Below are positions 8,696 to 16,690 of a stretch of 64,000 bases of DNA, one piece after another. The number at the start of each line of letters is the position of its first letter. The stretch's first letter is position 1. The stretch comes from Ravibacter sp964562455. GTDB taxonomy: Bacteria > Bacteroidota > Bacteroidia > Cytophagales > Spirosomataceae. Under the pieces are notes generated by a model, which was given only the letters and a program-made list of their open reading frames with translations, did not search any database and had not been told where the DNA came from. Location: assembly GCA_964562455.1 (NCBI GenBank), contig CAZLTN010000009.1, positions 1-64,000 of the forward strand. Direction: 5' to 3'. A program made the translations under genes and the position numbers.

Positions 8696-10555
8696 TTAAT
8701 AAGTCTTTGTTTTCATGGTCTGACCTTCGGTTACAGCTTCGAATTGTAGCCTGATGAGGTTGGCATAAAGCCCGTTTTCTATTGCAGTAAGCTGTGTGTG
8801 TGTTCCGCTTTCGGCGATAACGCCGTCGCGTATGACATATATTTTATCTACTTTGTGGATGGTAGCGAGCCGGTGCGCTATGACGAGGGTGGTCCTGTTT
8901 TTCATCAGTTCGTTCAGCGCCTCCTGGACAAGCTTTTCCGACTCGGCATCGAGCGAGCTGGTTGCTTCGTCGAGGATCAGTATTTTCGGATCTTTCAGGA
9001 TTGCCCTTGCAATGGCAATCCGCTGCCGCTGTCCGCCCGAAAGCTTGATGCCTCTTTCGCCCACAACGGTATCGAACTTTTCGGGAAAGGATTCGATAAA
9101 CTGAAGAGCATTAGCTTTCCGGGCTGCTGAATAGATGTCTTCAAAAGAAGCTCCCGGCCTGCCGTAAGAGATGTTTTCGAGGATGGTACCGCCGAAAAGT
9201 ATTACCTCCTGTGGGACAATAGCAATGTTTTTTCTAAGCTCATGCAGGTCGAAGTCAGATACCTTTTTCCCGTCGATCCGGATGGCGCCGCTGTCGGTCT
9301 CGTAAAACCGCATGAGGAGTTGGATAATCGTAGATTTTCCGGCGCCGCTGTGGCCTACCAGGGCAATCCGTTCGCCGGGCTCGATTTTCATGGTGATCCC
9401 TTTCAGTACTGCGATATCCTTGCGCGTAGGATAGGAAAAGCATACTTCGTCGTAAACAATGTCGCCTTTTACAGGCTGGGAAAGCTGGTCACGACTTGCC
9501 TTAAGATCGAGCTCGGGCTCTTCTTCCAGTATTTCCAGGACCCTTTCAGAAGCGCCTATGGTGCGGTTGATCTGGGCATACATATCGCCGAGGCTATTGA
9601 GCGCGCCGCCTATATAAGCGGTATAGATTACAAAAGTAAACAGGGCCGATATGCTCAGCTCGCCGGCTTGTATCAGTTTAGCGCCGTACCAGACGATGCA
9701 GACGATGCCCCCGAACATGACCAGGATAAGAAACGATACGAAAAAGCCGCGATAGGTAGCCGCTTCGAGCAAAAGCGAGACAACACGGTCGAGCGACGAT
9801 TTGTACCGTTTGACCTCCAGCGATTCGTTGGTAAAGGCCTTGACGGTGTGTACATTCTGGAAGGTCTCTTCCACGACTACATTGGCCTTCGCAAGCTCGG
9901 TCTGTGCGTGTTTGGAAAGACGCCTGATATAACGTCCGAAAAAAATAGCGGCAAATATCAGGAAAGGGAAAGTGGCCAGCATGAAGAGTGTAAGCTTGGC
10001 CGAGGTATAGAGAAGAAATGCCGTACCGATAATGAGCGTAGCGCCCTGGCGGAAAAATTCGGCAAGGGTAAACGAAAGAATGTTGTCGAGGTATGATACA
10101 TCGGAAGTGACGCGGCTCGTAAGGTCGCCTACCCGGTTGGTTTCAAAAAAGGTAACGGGAAGGCAGATGATCTTAGAATACAGGTCTTTGCGGACATCGG
10201 CCATCGCCCTTTCGCTTACCCGGGTAAAAAGGAAGATCCTGAAAAAAGAGAAAATGGCCTGGAGTACCAGGATACCGAAAAGAAACCCGATAATCTGGTT
10301 CAGAGTGTATTTGCTGCTTCCCTGCAACACCTCCACGATCTCGCCGACGGCCCTCGGGAACATCAGCGATGTGCCTGTGGCCATTATCAGGAAAACAAAA
10401 CCCAGGAAGAAGATGTTTTTATAGGGTAGTGTATAGCGAAAGATTTTCAGTGCTTTTTTTAACCCGTCTTTGCGGATCGGTTTTGTTGCGAAAAAAGATA
10501 CGTCACCGTTTTCGGACATACCTTCTGGGGGAGTAAATTCTCTCTTTTTTGCCAT
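8696..10555 (-). CDS. ABC exporter, fused membrane and ATPase domains (MsbA/LmrA type)
   Basis: A 619-residue half-transporter. Residues about 40-350 form six membrane helices (type I exporter fold); the ATPase domain has Walker A GHSGAGKST, the Q-loop VPQEVILF, the signature LSGGQRQRIAIA, Walker B KILILDEATSSLD and the H-loop VIAHRL. It acts as a homodimer, probably flipping lipid or exporting a hydrophobic compound; substrate cannot be told from sequence. It is the first gene of a pair with the MutS-like gene downstream. Confidence 0.9.
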   Translation of the reverse strand: MAKKREFTPPEGMSENGDVSFFATKPIRKDGLKKALKIFRYTLPYKNIFFLGFVFLIMATGTSLMFPRAVGEIVEVLQGSSKYTLNQIIGFLFGILVLQAIFSFFRIFLFTRVSERAMADVRKDLYSKIICLPVTFFETNRVGDLTSRVTSDVSYLDNILSFTLAEFFRQGATLIIGTAFLLYTSAKLTLFMLATFPFLIFAAIFFGRYIRRLSKHAQTELAKANVVVEETFQNVHTVKAFTNESLEVKRYKSSLDRVVSLLLEAATYRGFFVSFLILVMFGGIVCIVWYGAKLIQAGELSISALFTFVIYTAYIGGALNSLGDMYAQINRTIGASERVLEILEEEPELDLKASRDQLSQPVKGDIVYDEVCFSYPTRKDIAVLKGITMKIEPGERIALVGHSGAGKSTIIQLLMRFYETDSGAIRIDGKKVSDFDLHELRKNIAIVPQEVILFGGTILENISYGRPGASFEDIYSAARKANALQFIESFPEKFDTVVGERGIKLSGGQRQRIAIARAILKDPKILILDEATSSLDAESEKLVQEALNELMKNRTTLVIAHRLATIHKVDKIYVIRDGVIAESGTHTQLTAIENGLYANLIRLQFEAVTEGQTMKTKTY

Positions 10556-10583
10556 AGTATTTTTGTCTCAGGATCCGGCTGCT

Positions 10584-11591
10584 CTAAAGGTCATCGCGCT
10601 GGCCTTTGTACCCCGATCCGGTAAGGATTTCCCGTGCATTGTCGTTGGCCATGACCTGCTGGAGCGTCTGGTCGGGGTGCTCGGTGAACAGCCTGCTTAC
10701 AATACGCCATCCTACCCAGCGCCCGATCCCGCCGGGCACGTCTTCGCCTATCTCAAATGTAACGGGGCGCTCGCCTACGTATTTCTGTTTTTTTAGCTCA
10801 AGGTTTTCGTAGAGGAGCTTATTCGCGGTCAGGTGTGCCCAGATATCCTTCTGGGAAACATTTGCTTTTGCGAGGTCCTGCTGCGAAAAACCCAGTATGA
10901 GACTGTCCGGAGTCGTGGGCATCATATGCCTTACAAACTCGAAATTTTTTCCGTACCAGATCATGTCTCCCAGCAGGCTCCTGTCTTCCGGGTTTAGCCG
11001 GTTATACTTCTGCGCTTCAAAAAACATGATCGAAGGGGCGATATATTCCTTTTGGTAACGGGGCAACTGGTAGTTATGCACATCCGGGCGGAACCTCACG
11101 CCAGGCCCACCGAAATAGTCAAGGCCGATAATGATCAGTGAATCCGAGATGAAAAGATCGCTCCCCAGGAAGCCTGTTACAATCGTCTGTATCTTAGGCA
11201 CCGGCGCCTCGGGATAGTAATACTTCAGGTGCCGGAAAGCATTTTCAAGAGGGGTTGCGACCGATTTGTCGAATCCGGTAAAAACCGAATCGAGCTGGCT
11301 TTTGAAACCTCGCAGCGCAGGATTGGAGATATTCTGGTACAGTTTTGCGGCAAGCAGCGGTTTTTCCATGGACAAATCCGGGAAATAAAGCATCTCCAGC
11401 GAAGGGTATTTATTAAGAAAATCCAAAACATCGGCTTCAGTTTCACAGGCGAAGAGTTCGTTTTCCAGACGCTCCGTTTGCATCGGGACCGTGATTCCCG
11501 ATACGTCGACTTCTTTTTTGTCGTTTTTCCCGCAACCGGCCAGGACCAGTATCGAAATCAGCAATAGTATTACGCGCTCTTTACACATCAT
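10584..11591 (-). CDS. gldB: Gliding-motility lipoprotein GldB
   Basis: About 335 residues from the double Met at 11591, chosen because a lipoprotein signal (ILLLISILVLAGCGK) begins there; an upstream in-frame ATG at 11633 would add 14 residues before the signal. The body carries the GldB-family core: LDFLNKYPSLEMLYFPD, a YYYPEAPVPKIQTIVTGF segment and GLDYFGGPGVRFRPD, with WVGWRIVSRLF near the C-terminus. GldB is an inner-leaflet or periplasmic lipoprotein needed for gliding and type IX secretion in Flavobacterium; in non-gliding relatives it is retained with the secretion system. It is divergent from the his leader. Confidence 0.85.
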   Translation of the reverse strand: MMCKERVILLLISILVLAGCGKNDKKEVDVSGITVPMQTERLENELFACETEADVLDFLNKYPSLEMLYFPDLSMEKPLLAAKLYQNISNPALRGFKSQLDSVFTGFDKSVATPLENAFRHLKYYYPEAPVPKIQTIVTGFLGSDLFISDSLIIIGLDYFGGPGVRFRPDVHNYQLPRYQKEYIAPSIMFFEAQKYNRLNPEDRSLLGDMIWYGKNFEFVRHMMPTTPDSLILGFSQQDLAKANVSQKDIWAHLTANKLLYENLELKKQKYVGERPVTFEIGEDVPGGIGRWVGWRIVSRLFTEHPDQTLQQVMANDNAREILTGSGYKGQRDDL

Positions 11592-11641
11592 CTTTGCAAA
11601 AACTAAAGGTTTTCGAGCGGCAAAATTAGGCAAATTTTACA

Positions 11642-11649
11642 TAGCTTTG
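11642..11649 (+). promoter_or_regulatory. Bacteroidota-type -7 box for the his unit
   Basis: TAGCTTTG is an exact TAnnTTTG match six bases before the leader-peptide ATG. No clear TTTG -33 element is present at the usual 19-21 base spacing, so the call rests on the -7 box and position. The very short leader would be nearly leaderless. Confidence 0.5.
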
Positions 11650-11654
11650 CGGCA

Positions 11655-11729
11655 ATGAAACATACAGTTCCATATCATCATGAAACCAACCACCTGTCCG
11701 GCCCGGGGCCCGGACTGCAGGTTTTATGA
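11655..11729 (+). CDS. Histidine-rich his leader peptide
   Basis: A 24-codon ORF, ATG at 11655 and TGA at 11727. It reads MKHTVPYHHETNHL followed by SGPGPGLQVL, with His at positions 3, 8, 9 and 13 (four in the first 13 residues). It sits between a TAnnTTTG box and an intrinsic terminator that ends ten bases before hisH. This is the layout of a classic leader-peptide attenuator: slow decoding of His codons would stall the ribosome and favour an antiterminator. The Gly-Pro codons make a GC-rich stretch (11697-11715) that could pair with itself or with the GCCCGG of the terminator's left arm. The function is inferred from arrangement; no homologue search was possible. Confidence 0.75.
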   Translation: MKHTVPYHHETNHLSGPGPGLQVL

Positions 11730-11768
11730 TTTTGTATCCGGCAGAGAGAAAAGATCATAATCATTCCT

Positions 11769-11807
11769 GGAGCCCGGTTCTGAGAAGAGTCGGGTTCCTT
11801 CGTTTTT
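11769..11807 (+). terminator. Intrinsic terminator (attenuator) before hisH
   Basis: A 13-bp stem (11769-11781 with 11786-11798, three wobble pairs) closed by a GAGA tetraloop and followed by TTCGTTTTT. It ends ten bases before the hisH start, so termination here would shut off the whole his unit. Confidence 0.8.
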
Positions 11808-11816
11808 ATTGTAATA

Positions 11817-12404
11817 ATGAATACGGTAATCATAAAGTACAACGCGGGTAACGTCCGGTCGGTTATGTACGCGCTCGACCGGCTGGGAGTCTCCTACTCC
11901 TATACGGACTCGGAAGAAGAGATCAGACGGGCGGATAAGGTGATATTCCCGGGAGTCGGTGAGGCGAGCTCCGCAATGGCCTACCTGCGGGAAAAGGGCC
12001 TTGACCGCCTTATCCCGTCGCTCCGGCAGCCCGTGCTCGGTACCTGTGTCGGCATGCAGCTCATGTGCAGGTATTCCGAAGAAGGCGATACCCGATGTAT
12101 GGGAATTTTTGATGTGGAAGTAAAGCGCTTTCCTCAGCAGGAGGGCTTTAAAGTTCCTCATATGGGGTGGAATAGCATTTTTGACTATAAAACCCCGCTC
12201 ACCGGTGGCTTGCCTGACAATGCCTATGTTTACTTTGTGCACAGTTTTATGGCGCCGGTATGTGAGCATACCGTGGCCACGTGCGACTATATCGTGCCTT
12301 TCAGCGCCCTGCTTCAGAAAGATAATTTCTACGCGGCACAGTTTCACTGCGAGATCAGCGGGGATGCAGGTCAGAAGATATTGGAGCGTTTCCTGAAACT
12401 GTGA
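11817..12404 (+). CDS. hisH: Imidazole glycerol phosphate synthase, glutaminase subunit
   Basis: A 195-residue class I glutamine amidotransferase. The nucleophile is Cys77 in GTCVGMQLM and the His-x-Glu pair is in AQFHCEISGDAGQK near the C-terminus. PHMGWNSI and YFVHSFMA are typical HisH segments. It supplies ammonia to HisF, with which it forms the IGP synthase that makes imidazole glycerol phosphate and AICAR in histidine synthesis. First structural gene after the leader/attenuator; hisA follows after 25 bases. hisG, hisD, hisC and hisB are not in the window, so the pathway is split over at least two loci. Confidence 0.96.
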   Translation: MNTVIIKYNAGNVRSVMYALDRLGVSYSYTDSEEEIRRADKVIFPGVGEASSAMAYLREKGLDRLIPSLRQPVLGTCVGMQLMCRYSEEGDTRCMGIFDVEVKRFPQQEGFKVPHMGWNSIFDYKTPLTGGLPDNAYVYFVHSFMAPVCEHTVATCDYIVPFSALLQKDNFYAAQFHCEISGDAGQKILERFLKL

Positions 12405-12429
12405 GTTTAATTAAAGATTTTACAATGTT

Positions 12430-13158
12430 ATGTTTATTATACCTGCAATAGATCTGATCGAGGGGAAGTGTGTAAGGCTTACACAGGGAGATTACGCCCA
12501 AAAGAAAATTTACAACGAAAACCCGCTGGAAGTAGCGCAGCAATTTGAGGATGCGGGATTGAAAAGGCTCCATCTTGTAGATCTTGACGGGGCAAAGGCA
12601 GGAAAAGTCGTTAACTGGAAAGTGCTTGAGACGTTAGCAGGGAAGACCGGCCTTCACATCGATTTTGGAGGCGGCGTACAGTCGGACCAGGACCTGGGGA
12701 TAGTCTGGGATTGCGGTGCGAAGCAGGTGACCGGCGGGAGCATAGCGGTAAAGAACCCCGGTTTATTTGAAAGCTGGCTGCAGCAATATGGCGGCGACCG
12801 TATCATCCTCGGGGCTGACGCAAAAAATGAAAAGATAGCGGTAGGCGGCTGGGAAGAAGGAACTTCACTCTGGGTTTATGATTTCGTGGAAGAATATGTA
12901 GCCAAAGGCGTCAGGTATACCATAAGCACCGATGTAGCCAAAGACGGGCTGCTGCAGGGACCTTCGCTTGAGCTTTACAAAAATCTCCGGGAGAAATGTC
13001 CCGATCTGAACATTATTGCCAGCGGGGGAGTGAGCGGAATGGCCGATATAGAGGCGCTGGCGGAGCAGAAGCTATTCGGTGTTATAGTAGGAAAGGCTAT
13101 CTACGAAGGACGTGTGACTTTAAAAGAACTCGAGCTGTTTGAGGCGCAAAATAAATAA
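12430..13158 (+). CDS. hisA: ProFAR isomerase (HisA)
   Basis: A 242-residue (beta/alpha)8 barrel that opens the ribose of ProFAR to give PRFAR, the HisF substrate. The active-site Asp is in IPAIDLIEGKCVRLTQGDY at the N-terminus; the second acid is in YTISTDVAKDGLLQGPS. IDFGGGVQS and IASGGVSGMADI are the two phosphate-binding loops. Five bases separate it from hisF. Confidence 0.97.
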   Translation: MFIIPAIDLIEGKCVRLTQGDYAQKKIYNENPLEVAQQFEDAGLKRLHLVDLDGAKAGKVVNWKVLETLAGKTGLHIDFGGGVQSDQDLGIVWDCGAKQVTGGSIAVKNPGLFESWLQQYGGDRIILGADAKNEKIAVGGWEEGTSLWVYDFVEEYVAKGVRYTISTDVAKDGLLQGPSLELYKNLREKCPDLNIIASGGVSGMADIEALAEQKLFGVIVGKAIYEGRVTLKELELFEAQNK

Positions 13159-13163
13159 CAGAT

Positions 13164-13940
13164 ATGCTTACCAAGCGGATTATTCCCTGTCTGGACGTAA
13201 AAGACGGGCGTACAGTAAAAGGGGTAAATTTTGTCAACCTGAGGGACGCCGGCGATGCGGTGGAGCTCGGCCGCTTATATGCCGACCAGGGCGCCGATGA
13301 ACTTGTTTACCTCGATATTACTGCAACGGTAGAAGGGCGGGGAACCTTCCTCGAGCTGGTTACCAAAGTGGCTCAGAGCGTTAATATCCCTTTTACGGTG
13401 GGAGGCGGAATTTCGTCGGTAGGAGATGTATCGGCCTTACTGCACGCCGGAGCGGACAAAATATCCGTCAATTCTGCCGCCGTACGCGAGCCTAAGCTGA
13501 TCGATGCGCTGAGCAGGGAATTCGGAAGCCAGTGTATTGTGGTGGCTATCGATACGCGCTTCGTCGAAACAGCGCCGGGAAAATATGAACACATCGTGCA
13601 TACGCATGGGGGGCGGAGGCCGACTTCCATAGGAACCCTTGCATGGGCCCGTGAAGTGGAAGACAGGGGTGCCGGTGAAATTCTGCTTACTTCTATGGAT
13701 ACTGACGGAACCAAGGCGGGATTTGCACTCGGGCTGACAGCCGCCATATCCGGTAACGCCGGCATTCCCGTCATAGCTTCGGGAGGGGCAGGTACCATGG
13801 AGCATTTTTGTGAGGTATTTACGGAAGGAAAAGCGGACGCGGCCCTGGCGGCCAGTATTTTTCATTTCGGAGAAATAGCCATTCCCAAGCTGAAAGACTA
13901 TCTTAAAGAACAAAATATCCCTATGCGCCGCACGCGCTGA
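13164..13940 (+). CDS. hisF: Imidazole glycerol phosphate synthase, cyclase subunit
   Basis: A 258-residue barrel paralogous to HisA. It has the N-terminal IPCLDVKDGRTVKGVNF with catalytic Asp11, the second catalytic Asp in LLTSMDTDGTKAGF, and phosphate loops VGGGISS and ASGGAG. It partners with HisH; the order HisH-HisA-HisF-HisIE matches the pathway. Confidence 0.97.
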   Translation: MLTKRIIPCLDVKDGRTVKGVNFVNLRDAGDAVELGRLYADQGADELVYLDITATVEGRGTFLELVTKVAQSVNIPFTVGGGISSVGDVSALLHAGADKISVNSAAVREPKLIDALSREFGSQCIVVAIDTRFVETAPGKYEHIVHTHGGRRPTSIGTLAWAREVEDRGAGEILLTSMDTDGTKAGFALGLTAAISGNAGIPVIASGGAGTMEHFCEVFTEGKADAALAASIFHFGEIAIPKLKDYLKEQNIPMRRTR

Positions 13941-13959
13941 ACGTTAACCCAATCGGATC

Positions 13960-14562
13960 ATGAACTTAAATTTTTCAAAATCGCCCGACGGGCTGCTTCC
14001 CGCAGTCATACAGGATAGCCTTACCGGGAAAGTGCTTATGCTGGGCTATATGAATGCCGAGGCGTTGAAACAGACCCTGGAATCGGGAAAAGTTACTTTT
14101 TTCAGCAGGAGCAAGCAACGGTTATGGGTGAAGGGGGAAACTTCCGGCAACTTCCTGTTCGTAAAAGAGGCTTTTGTCGATTGCGATCAGGATACCCTGC
14201 TTATCAAAGCTGAACCGGCCGGTCCCGTCTGTCATACCGGTGCAGCCACTTGTTTTGAAAGCTCAAATGATGGCAAGTCTCTGTTTCTCAGCTATCTCCA
14301 GAAGGACATTATCAGGAAGAGAAAAAATGAGCCGTCAGAAGCGTCTTATACAAGCAAGCTCTTTGCCAGGGGGATCAATAAAGTGGCGCAGAAGGTAGGG
14401 GAGGAGGCCGTGGAGGTCGTGATTGAAGCGAAAGACGACAATGACGACCTGTTCAAAAACGAAGTAGCCGACCTGCTTTTTCACCTTCTGGTGCTGCTGG
14501 AGCATAAAAATATTGACTTAGATGAAGTAATTGACGTACTTCGTAGCAGGCACAAGCCCTGA
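13960..14562 (+). CDS. hisIE: Bifunctional PR-AMP cyclohydrolase / PR-ATP pyrophosphatase
   Basis: A 200-residue fusion. Residues 1-105 are HisI (VLMLGYMNAEAL, FFSRSKQRLWVKGETSG, metal-binding VDCDQDTLL and CHTGAATCF); residues 115-200 are HisE, an all-alpha MazG-like domain with GEEAVEVVIEAKDDN and NEVADLLFHLLVLL. It catalyses the second and third steps of histidine synthesis. Last gene of the his unit; 19 bases after hisF. Confidence 0.96.
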   Translation: MNLNFSKSPDGLLPAVIQDSLTGKVLMLGYMNAEALKQTLESGKVTFFSRSKQRLWVKGETSGNFLFVKEAFVDCDQDTLLIKAEPAGPVCHTGAATCFESSNDGKSLFLSYLQKDIIRKRKNEPSEASYTSKLFARGINKVAQKVGEEAVEVVIEAKDDNDDLFKNEVADLLFHLLVLLEHKNIDLDEVIDVLRSRHKP

Positions 14563-14621
14563 TCCGGCGGCGAGTAGCCCGGATCGCCATATCGACAAAT
14601 CAACTAATCATCAAATCAATT

Positions 14622-14957
14622 ATGAGACTACTGATAAGATTGCTGATTATAACTTTAGGCGTGCTTGTTGCAGTCAATATTATAGACGGGGTAGATGTAC
14701 CCGGCACCCAGCAGGCTATTGTGGTAGCCGTAGTATTCGGACTTCTGAATGCATTTCTGAAGCCGGTGCTGCAGATACTCGCCTTGCCGGTCACGATTAT
14801 AACGTTGGGGATTTTTTATTTTGTCATCAACGTTTTTATCGTTTACCTCACCTCTTATATCGTACCGACTTTCACGGTGGCGGGCTTCATCCCCGCTCTG
14901 TTATTCAGCATTGTGGTCTCCCTGGTATCATGGCTCCTGGGGATATTTATAGACTGA
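14622..14957 (+). CDS. Small four-helix membrane protein, phage-holin-like family (PF04020 type)
   Basis: A 111-residue protein of almost entirely hydrophobic character with about four membrane helices. It has NIIDGVDV after the first helix, VFGLLNAFLKPVLQILALPVTIITLG and VPTFTVAGFIPALLFS, all typical of the widespread PF04020 family. Despite the name, no lysis role is known. It starts 59 bases after hisIE and leads into another small membrane protein, suggesting an envelope operon. Confidence 0.8.
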   Translation: MRLLIRLLIITLGVLVAVNIIDGVDVPGTQQAIVVAVVFGLLNAFLKPVLQILALPVTIITLGIFYFVINVFIVYLTSYIVPTFTVAGFIPALLFSIVVSLVSWLLGIFID

Positions 14958-15001
14958 AGGCAGTTTGGGAAAACCGCCTGCTTCAGAACAAAGAATAAAC
15001 G

Positions 15002-15331
15002 ATGGCTATGCTAAACCAGTTTGAAGAATTAAGGGACACACTTTACCGGTTTATTGAAACCCGTATCGACCTGCTGGAAGTCGAGACGCGCGGCTATATT
15101 GAGAAGATAATTCTCAAGCTGGTATATGCAGCGCTGATTTTGATGGCGGCTGCTATCCTGATTACCTTTCTGCTGATACTGCTGGCGGTTTATTTAAATG
15201 CCTTGCTTCAGAGCGTATTTGCAGGATACCTGATCATCGCGGGTTTTTTCGCTCTGGTGCTTATCCTGCTTATAGCTTTCCGCAAACCCTGCCTGAAATT
15301 TATCCGCTGGATACTGGAAAAAATATTTTAG
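15002..15331 (+). CDS. Small membrane protein, putative actinobacterial holin-X/DUF1469-like
   Basis: A 109-residue protein with a soluble amphipathic start (FEELRDTLYRFIETRIDLLEVETRGYIEKI) and two membrane helices (about residues 35-62 and 68-92). The layout LLxxxxxLxxxEL-helix-TM-TM is that of Phage_holin_3_6/DUF1469 proteins. Function unknown; probably co-transcribed with its neighbours. Confidence 0.65.
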   Translation: MAMLNQFEELRDTLYRFIETRIDLLEVETRGYIEKIILKLVYAALILMAAAILITFLLILLAVYLNALLQSVFAGYLIIAGFFALVLILLIAFRKPCLKFIRWILEKIF

Positions 15332-15460
15332 CATGACGAGCCGGGCGAGGCCCGTAACTCTGTCGTTTTAGAAGCAAAAGCCGCGTTCAACTCATTGAGA
15401 TTTCGCAGGATTCGCTATTTTTGAGAAATATTGAGGAAAAAGAATCCGGAGCATACACGT

Positions 15461-15859
15461 ATGAACCTGAAAGCACCAAAAATATCAGCCCCTTTTACCT
15501 CCAGTACCGAAGAGGAAAAGGAGGTTTTAAATGAGAGGCTGAATCTTTACAAGGATAAGCTGGACGACCAATGGTCTGGGATTAAGCATGACCTGTCGGA
15601 ATACGGAAAGCGCGCCGCCGTGATAGGTGGCGTCGTTCTGGGCGTTTACGGGCTTCTTAACCTTATACTTCCCGAAGCCGACGATGAGGAATCGCATCGC
15701 ACTACGGACGTAGCCCCGGTTAGAAAAGCGGGATTAGGAGTTCCGTTGGCAGGGGCGGTACAGAGTATTTTGTGGACAATGGCTATGAGCTGGGCGAAGG
15801 AAAAGGTCAGGGATTTTGTGGTAGCAGATAAATCACCGAATATCGAAAGTGAAGAATAA
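15461..15859 (+). CDS. Uncharacterised protein with one membrane segment
   Basis: 132 residues from the ATG at 15461; a TTG at 15431 would add ten residues. The N-terminal third is charged and helical (TEEEKEVLNERLNLYKDKLDD), followed by AAVIGGVVLGVYGLLNLIL as a membrane helix, an acidic patch and a second weakly hydrophobic part. I do not recognise a family. It follows two holin-like membrane proteins and overlaps the next gene by 11 bases, so translation is probably coupled. Confidence 0.6.
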   Translation: MNLKAPKISAPFTSSTEEEKEVLNERLNLYKDKLDDQWSGIKHDLSEYGKRAAVIGGVVLGVYGLLNLILPEADDEESHRTTDVAPVRKAGLGVPLAGAVQSILWTMAMSWAKEKVRDFVVADKSPNIESEE

Positions 15860-16604
15860 CATAGTCGCCCGGCTCCAGGAAAGAAAAAGGAGTAAAATAA
15901 AATCGCTGGCAGTGCTTCTGGACCCTGATAAGGTCGAACCGGAAACGCTGCCTTCATTTATTCAAAAAGCTGTTTTATGCGGAGTTGACTTCTTTTTTAT
16001 CGGCGGAAGCCTGATTACCAACTATCGTCTCGACCGGCTCGTAAAAGTAATAAAAGAGAACAGCAGCGTTCCGGTCGTTCTGTTCCCGGGGAATAGCCTT
16101 CATATCGAACCCAGTGCCGACGCTATTCTTTTGCTGAGCCTCATTTCGGGAAGGAACCCCGAATTGCTGATCGGGCAGCACGTAACCGCAGCACCGCTTT
16201 TGAAAAGGAGCAGGCTGGAAATAATTCCTACCGGTTATATGCTCATAGAAAGCGGCAGGACGACGACGGTATCTTATATAAGCAACACGTTGCCGATCCC
16301 GGCAGATAAGCCGGACATAGCTGTATGTACGGCTATGGCGGGCGAAATGCTGGGTTTACAGACTATTTTCCTGGACGCAGGCAGCGGTGCGCTGCGGCCT
16401 GTACCGGCAGACATGATCCGGGCTGTAAGCAACGGCATCGATATACCCCTGATCGTAGGCGGAGGTATAGATACAATCGAAAAGGCGTCGGCCGCATTTA
16501 ACGCGGGAGCAGACCTGATTGTAGTCGGCAACGCCATAGAACGGGACCCGCTTTTCCTGGAAGGGCTTTCGCTTCTCGAGAAACAGGAGAAGGTGCTGCA
16601 ATGA
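15849..16604 (+). CDS. GGGP/heptaprenylglyceryl phosphate synthase family protein
   Basis: A 251-residue TIM-barrel prenyltransferase starting at GTG, inside the end of the preceding gene. It has LAVLLDPDKV at the N-terminus, FFFIGGSLITN, VVLFPGN, IPTGYMLI, FLDAGSGA and the phosphate-binding IVGGGIDT plus IVVGNAIE. It joins a polyprenyl chain to sn-glycerol-1-phosphate, forming an ether lipid precursor as in archaea. Bacteroidota enzymes of this family have been shown to be true GGGP synthases, but chain length cannot be read here. No G1P dehydrogenase is in the window. Confidence 0.88.
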   Translation: MKNNIVARLQERKRSKIKSLAVLLDPDKVEPETLPSFIQKAVLCGVDFFFIGGSLITNYRLDRLVKVIKENSSVPVVLFPGNSLHIEPSADAILLLSLISGRNPELLIGQHVTAAPLLKRSRLEIIPTGYMLIESGRTTTVSYISNTLPIPADKPDIAVCTAMAGEMLGLQTIFLDAGSGALRPVPADMIRAVSNGIDIPLIVGGGIDTIEKASAAFNAGADLIVVGNAIERDPLFLEGLSLLEKQEKVLQ

Positions 16605-16690
16605 GGTGATGTGGTGATGAGACGATGTGGTGATGAGTCCCGGTAGACATCGGGAGTGGCGTTATTCATAATTCATAATTCATACCCCAA
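16605..16690. repeat. Short tandem repeats and hairpin between two genes
   Basis: GATGTGGTGATGAG occurs twice (16609-16622 and 16625-16638). A TCCCG/CGGGA hairpin follows at 16637-16654. Three overlapping CATAATT-type units lie at about 16667-16684, just before the next start codon. Low-complexity intergenic DNA, possibly a decayed repeat element. Confidence 0.6.

Noticed and set aside
11724..12347. A 207-codon minus-strand frame opposite hisH
   Set aside because: hisH is unmistakable on the plus strand, and the opposite frame also crosses the attenuator terminator.
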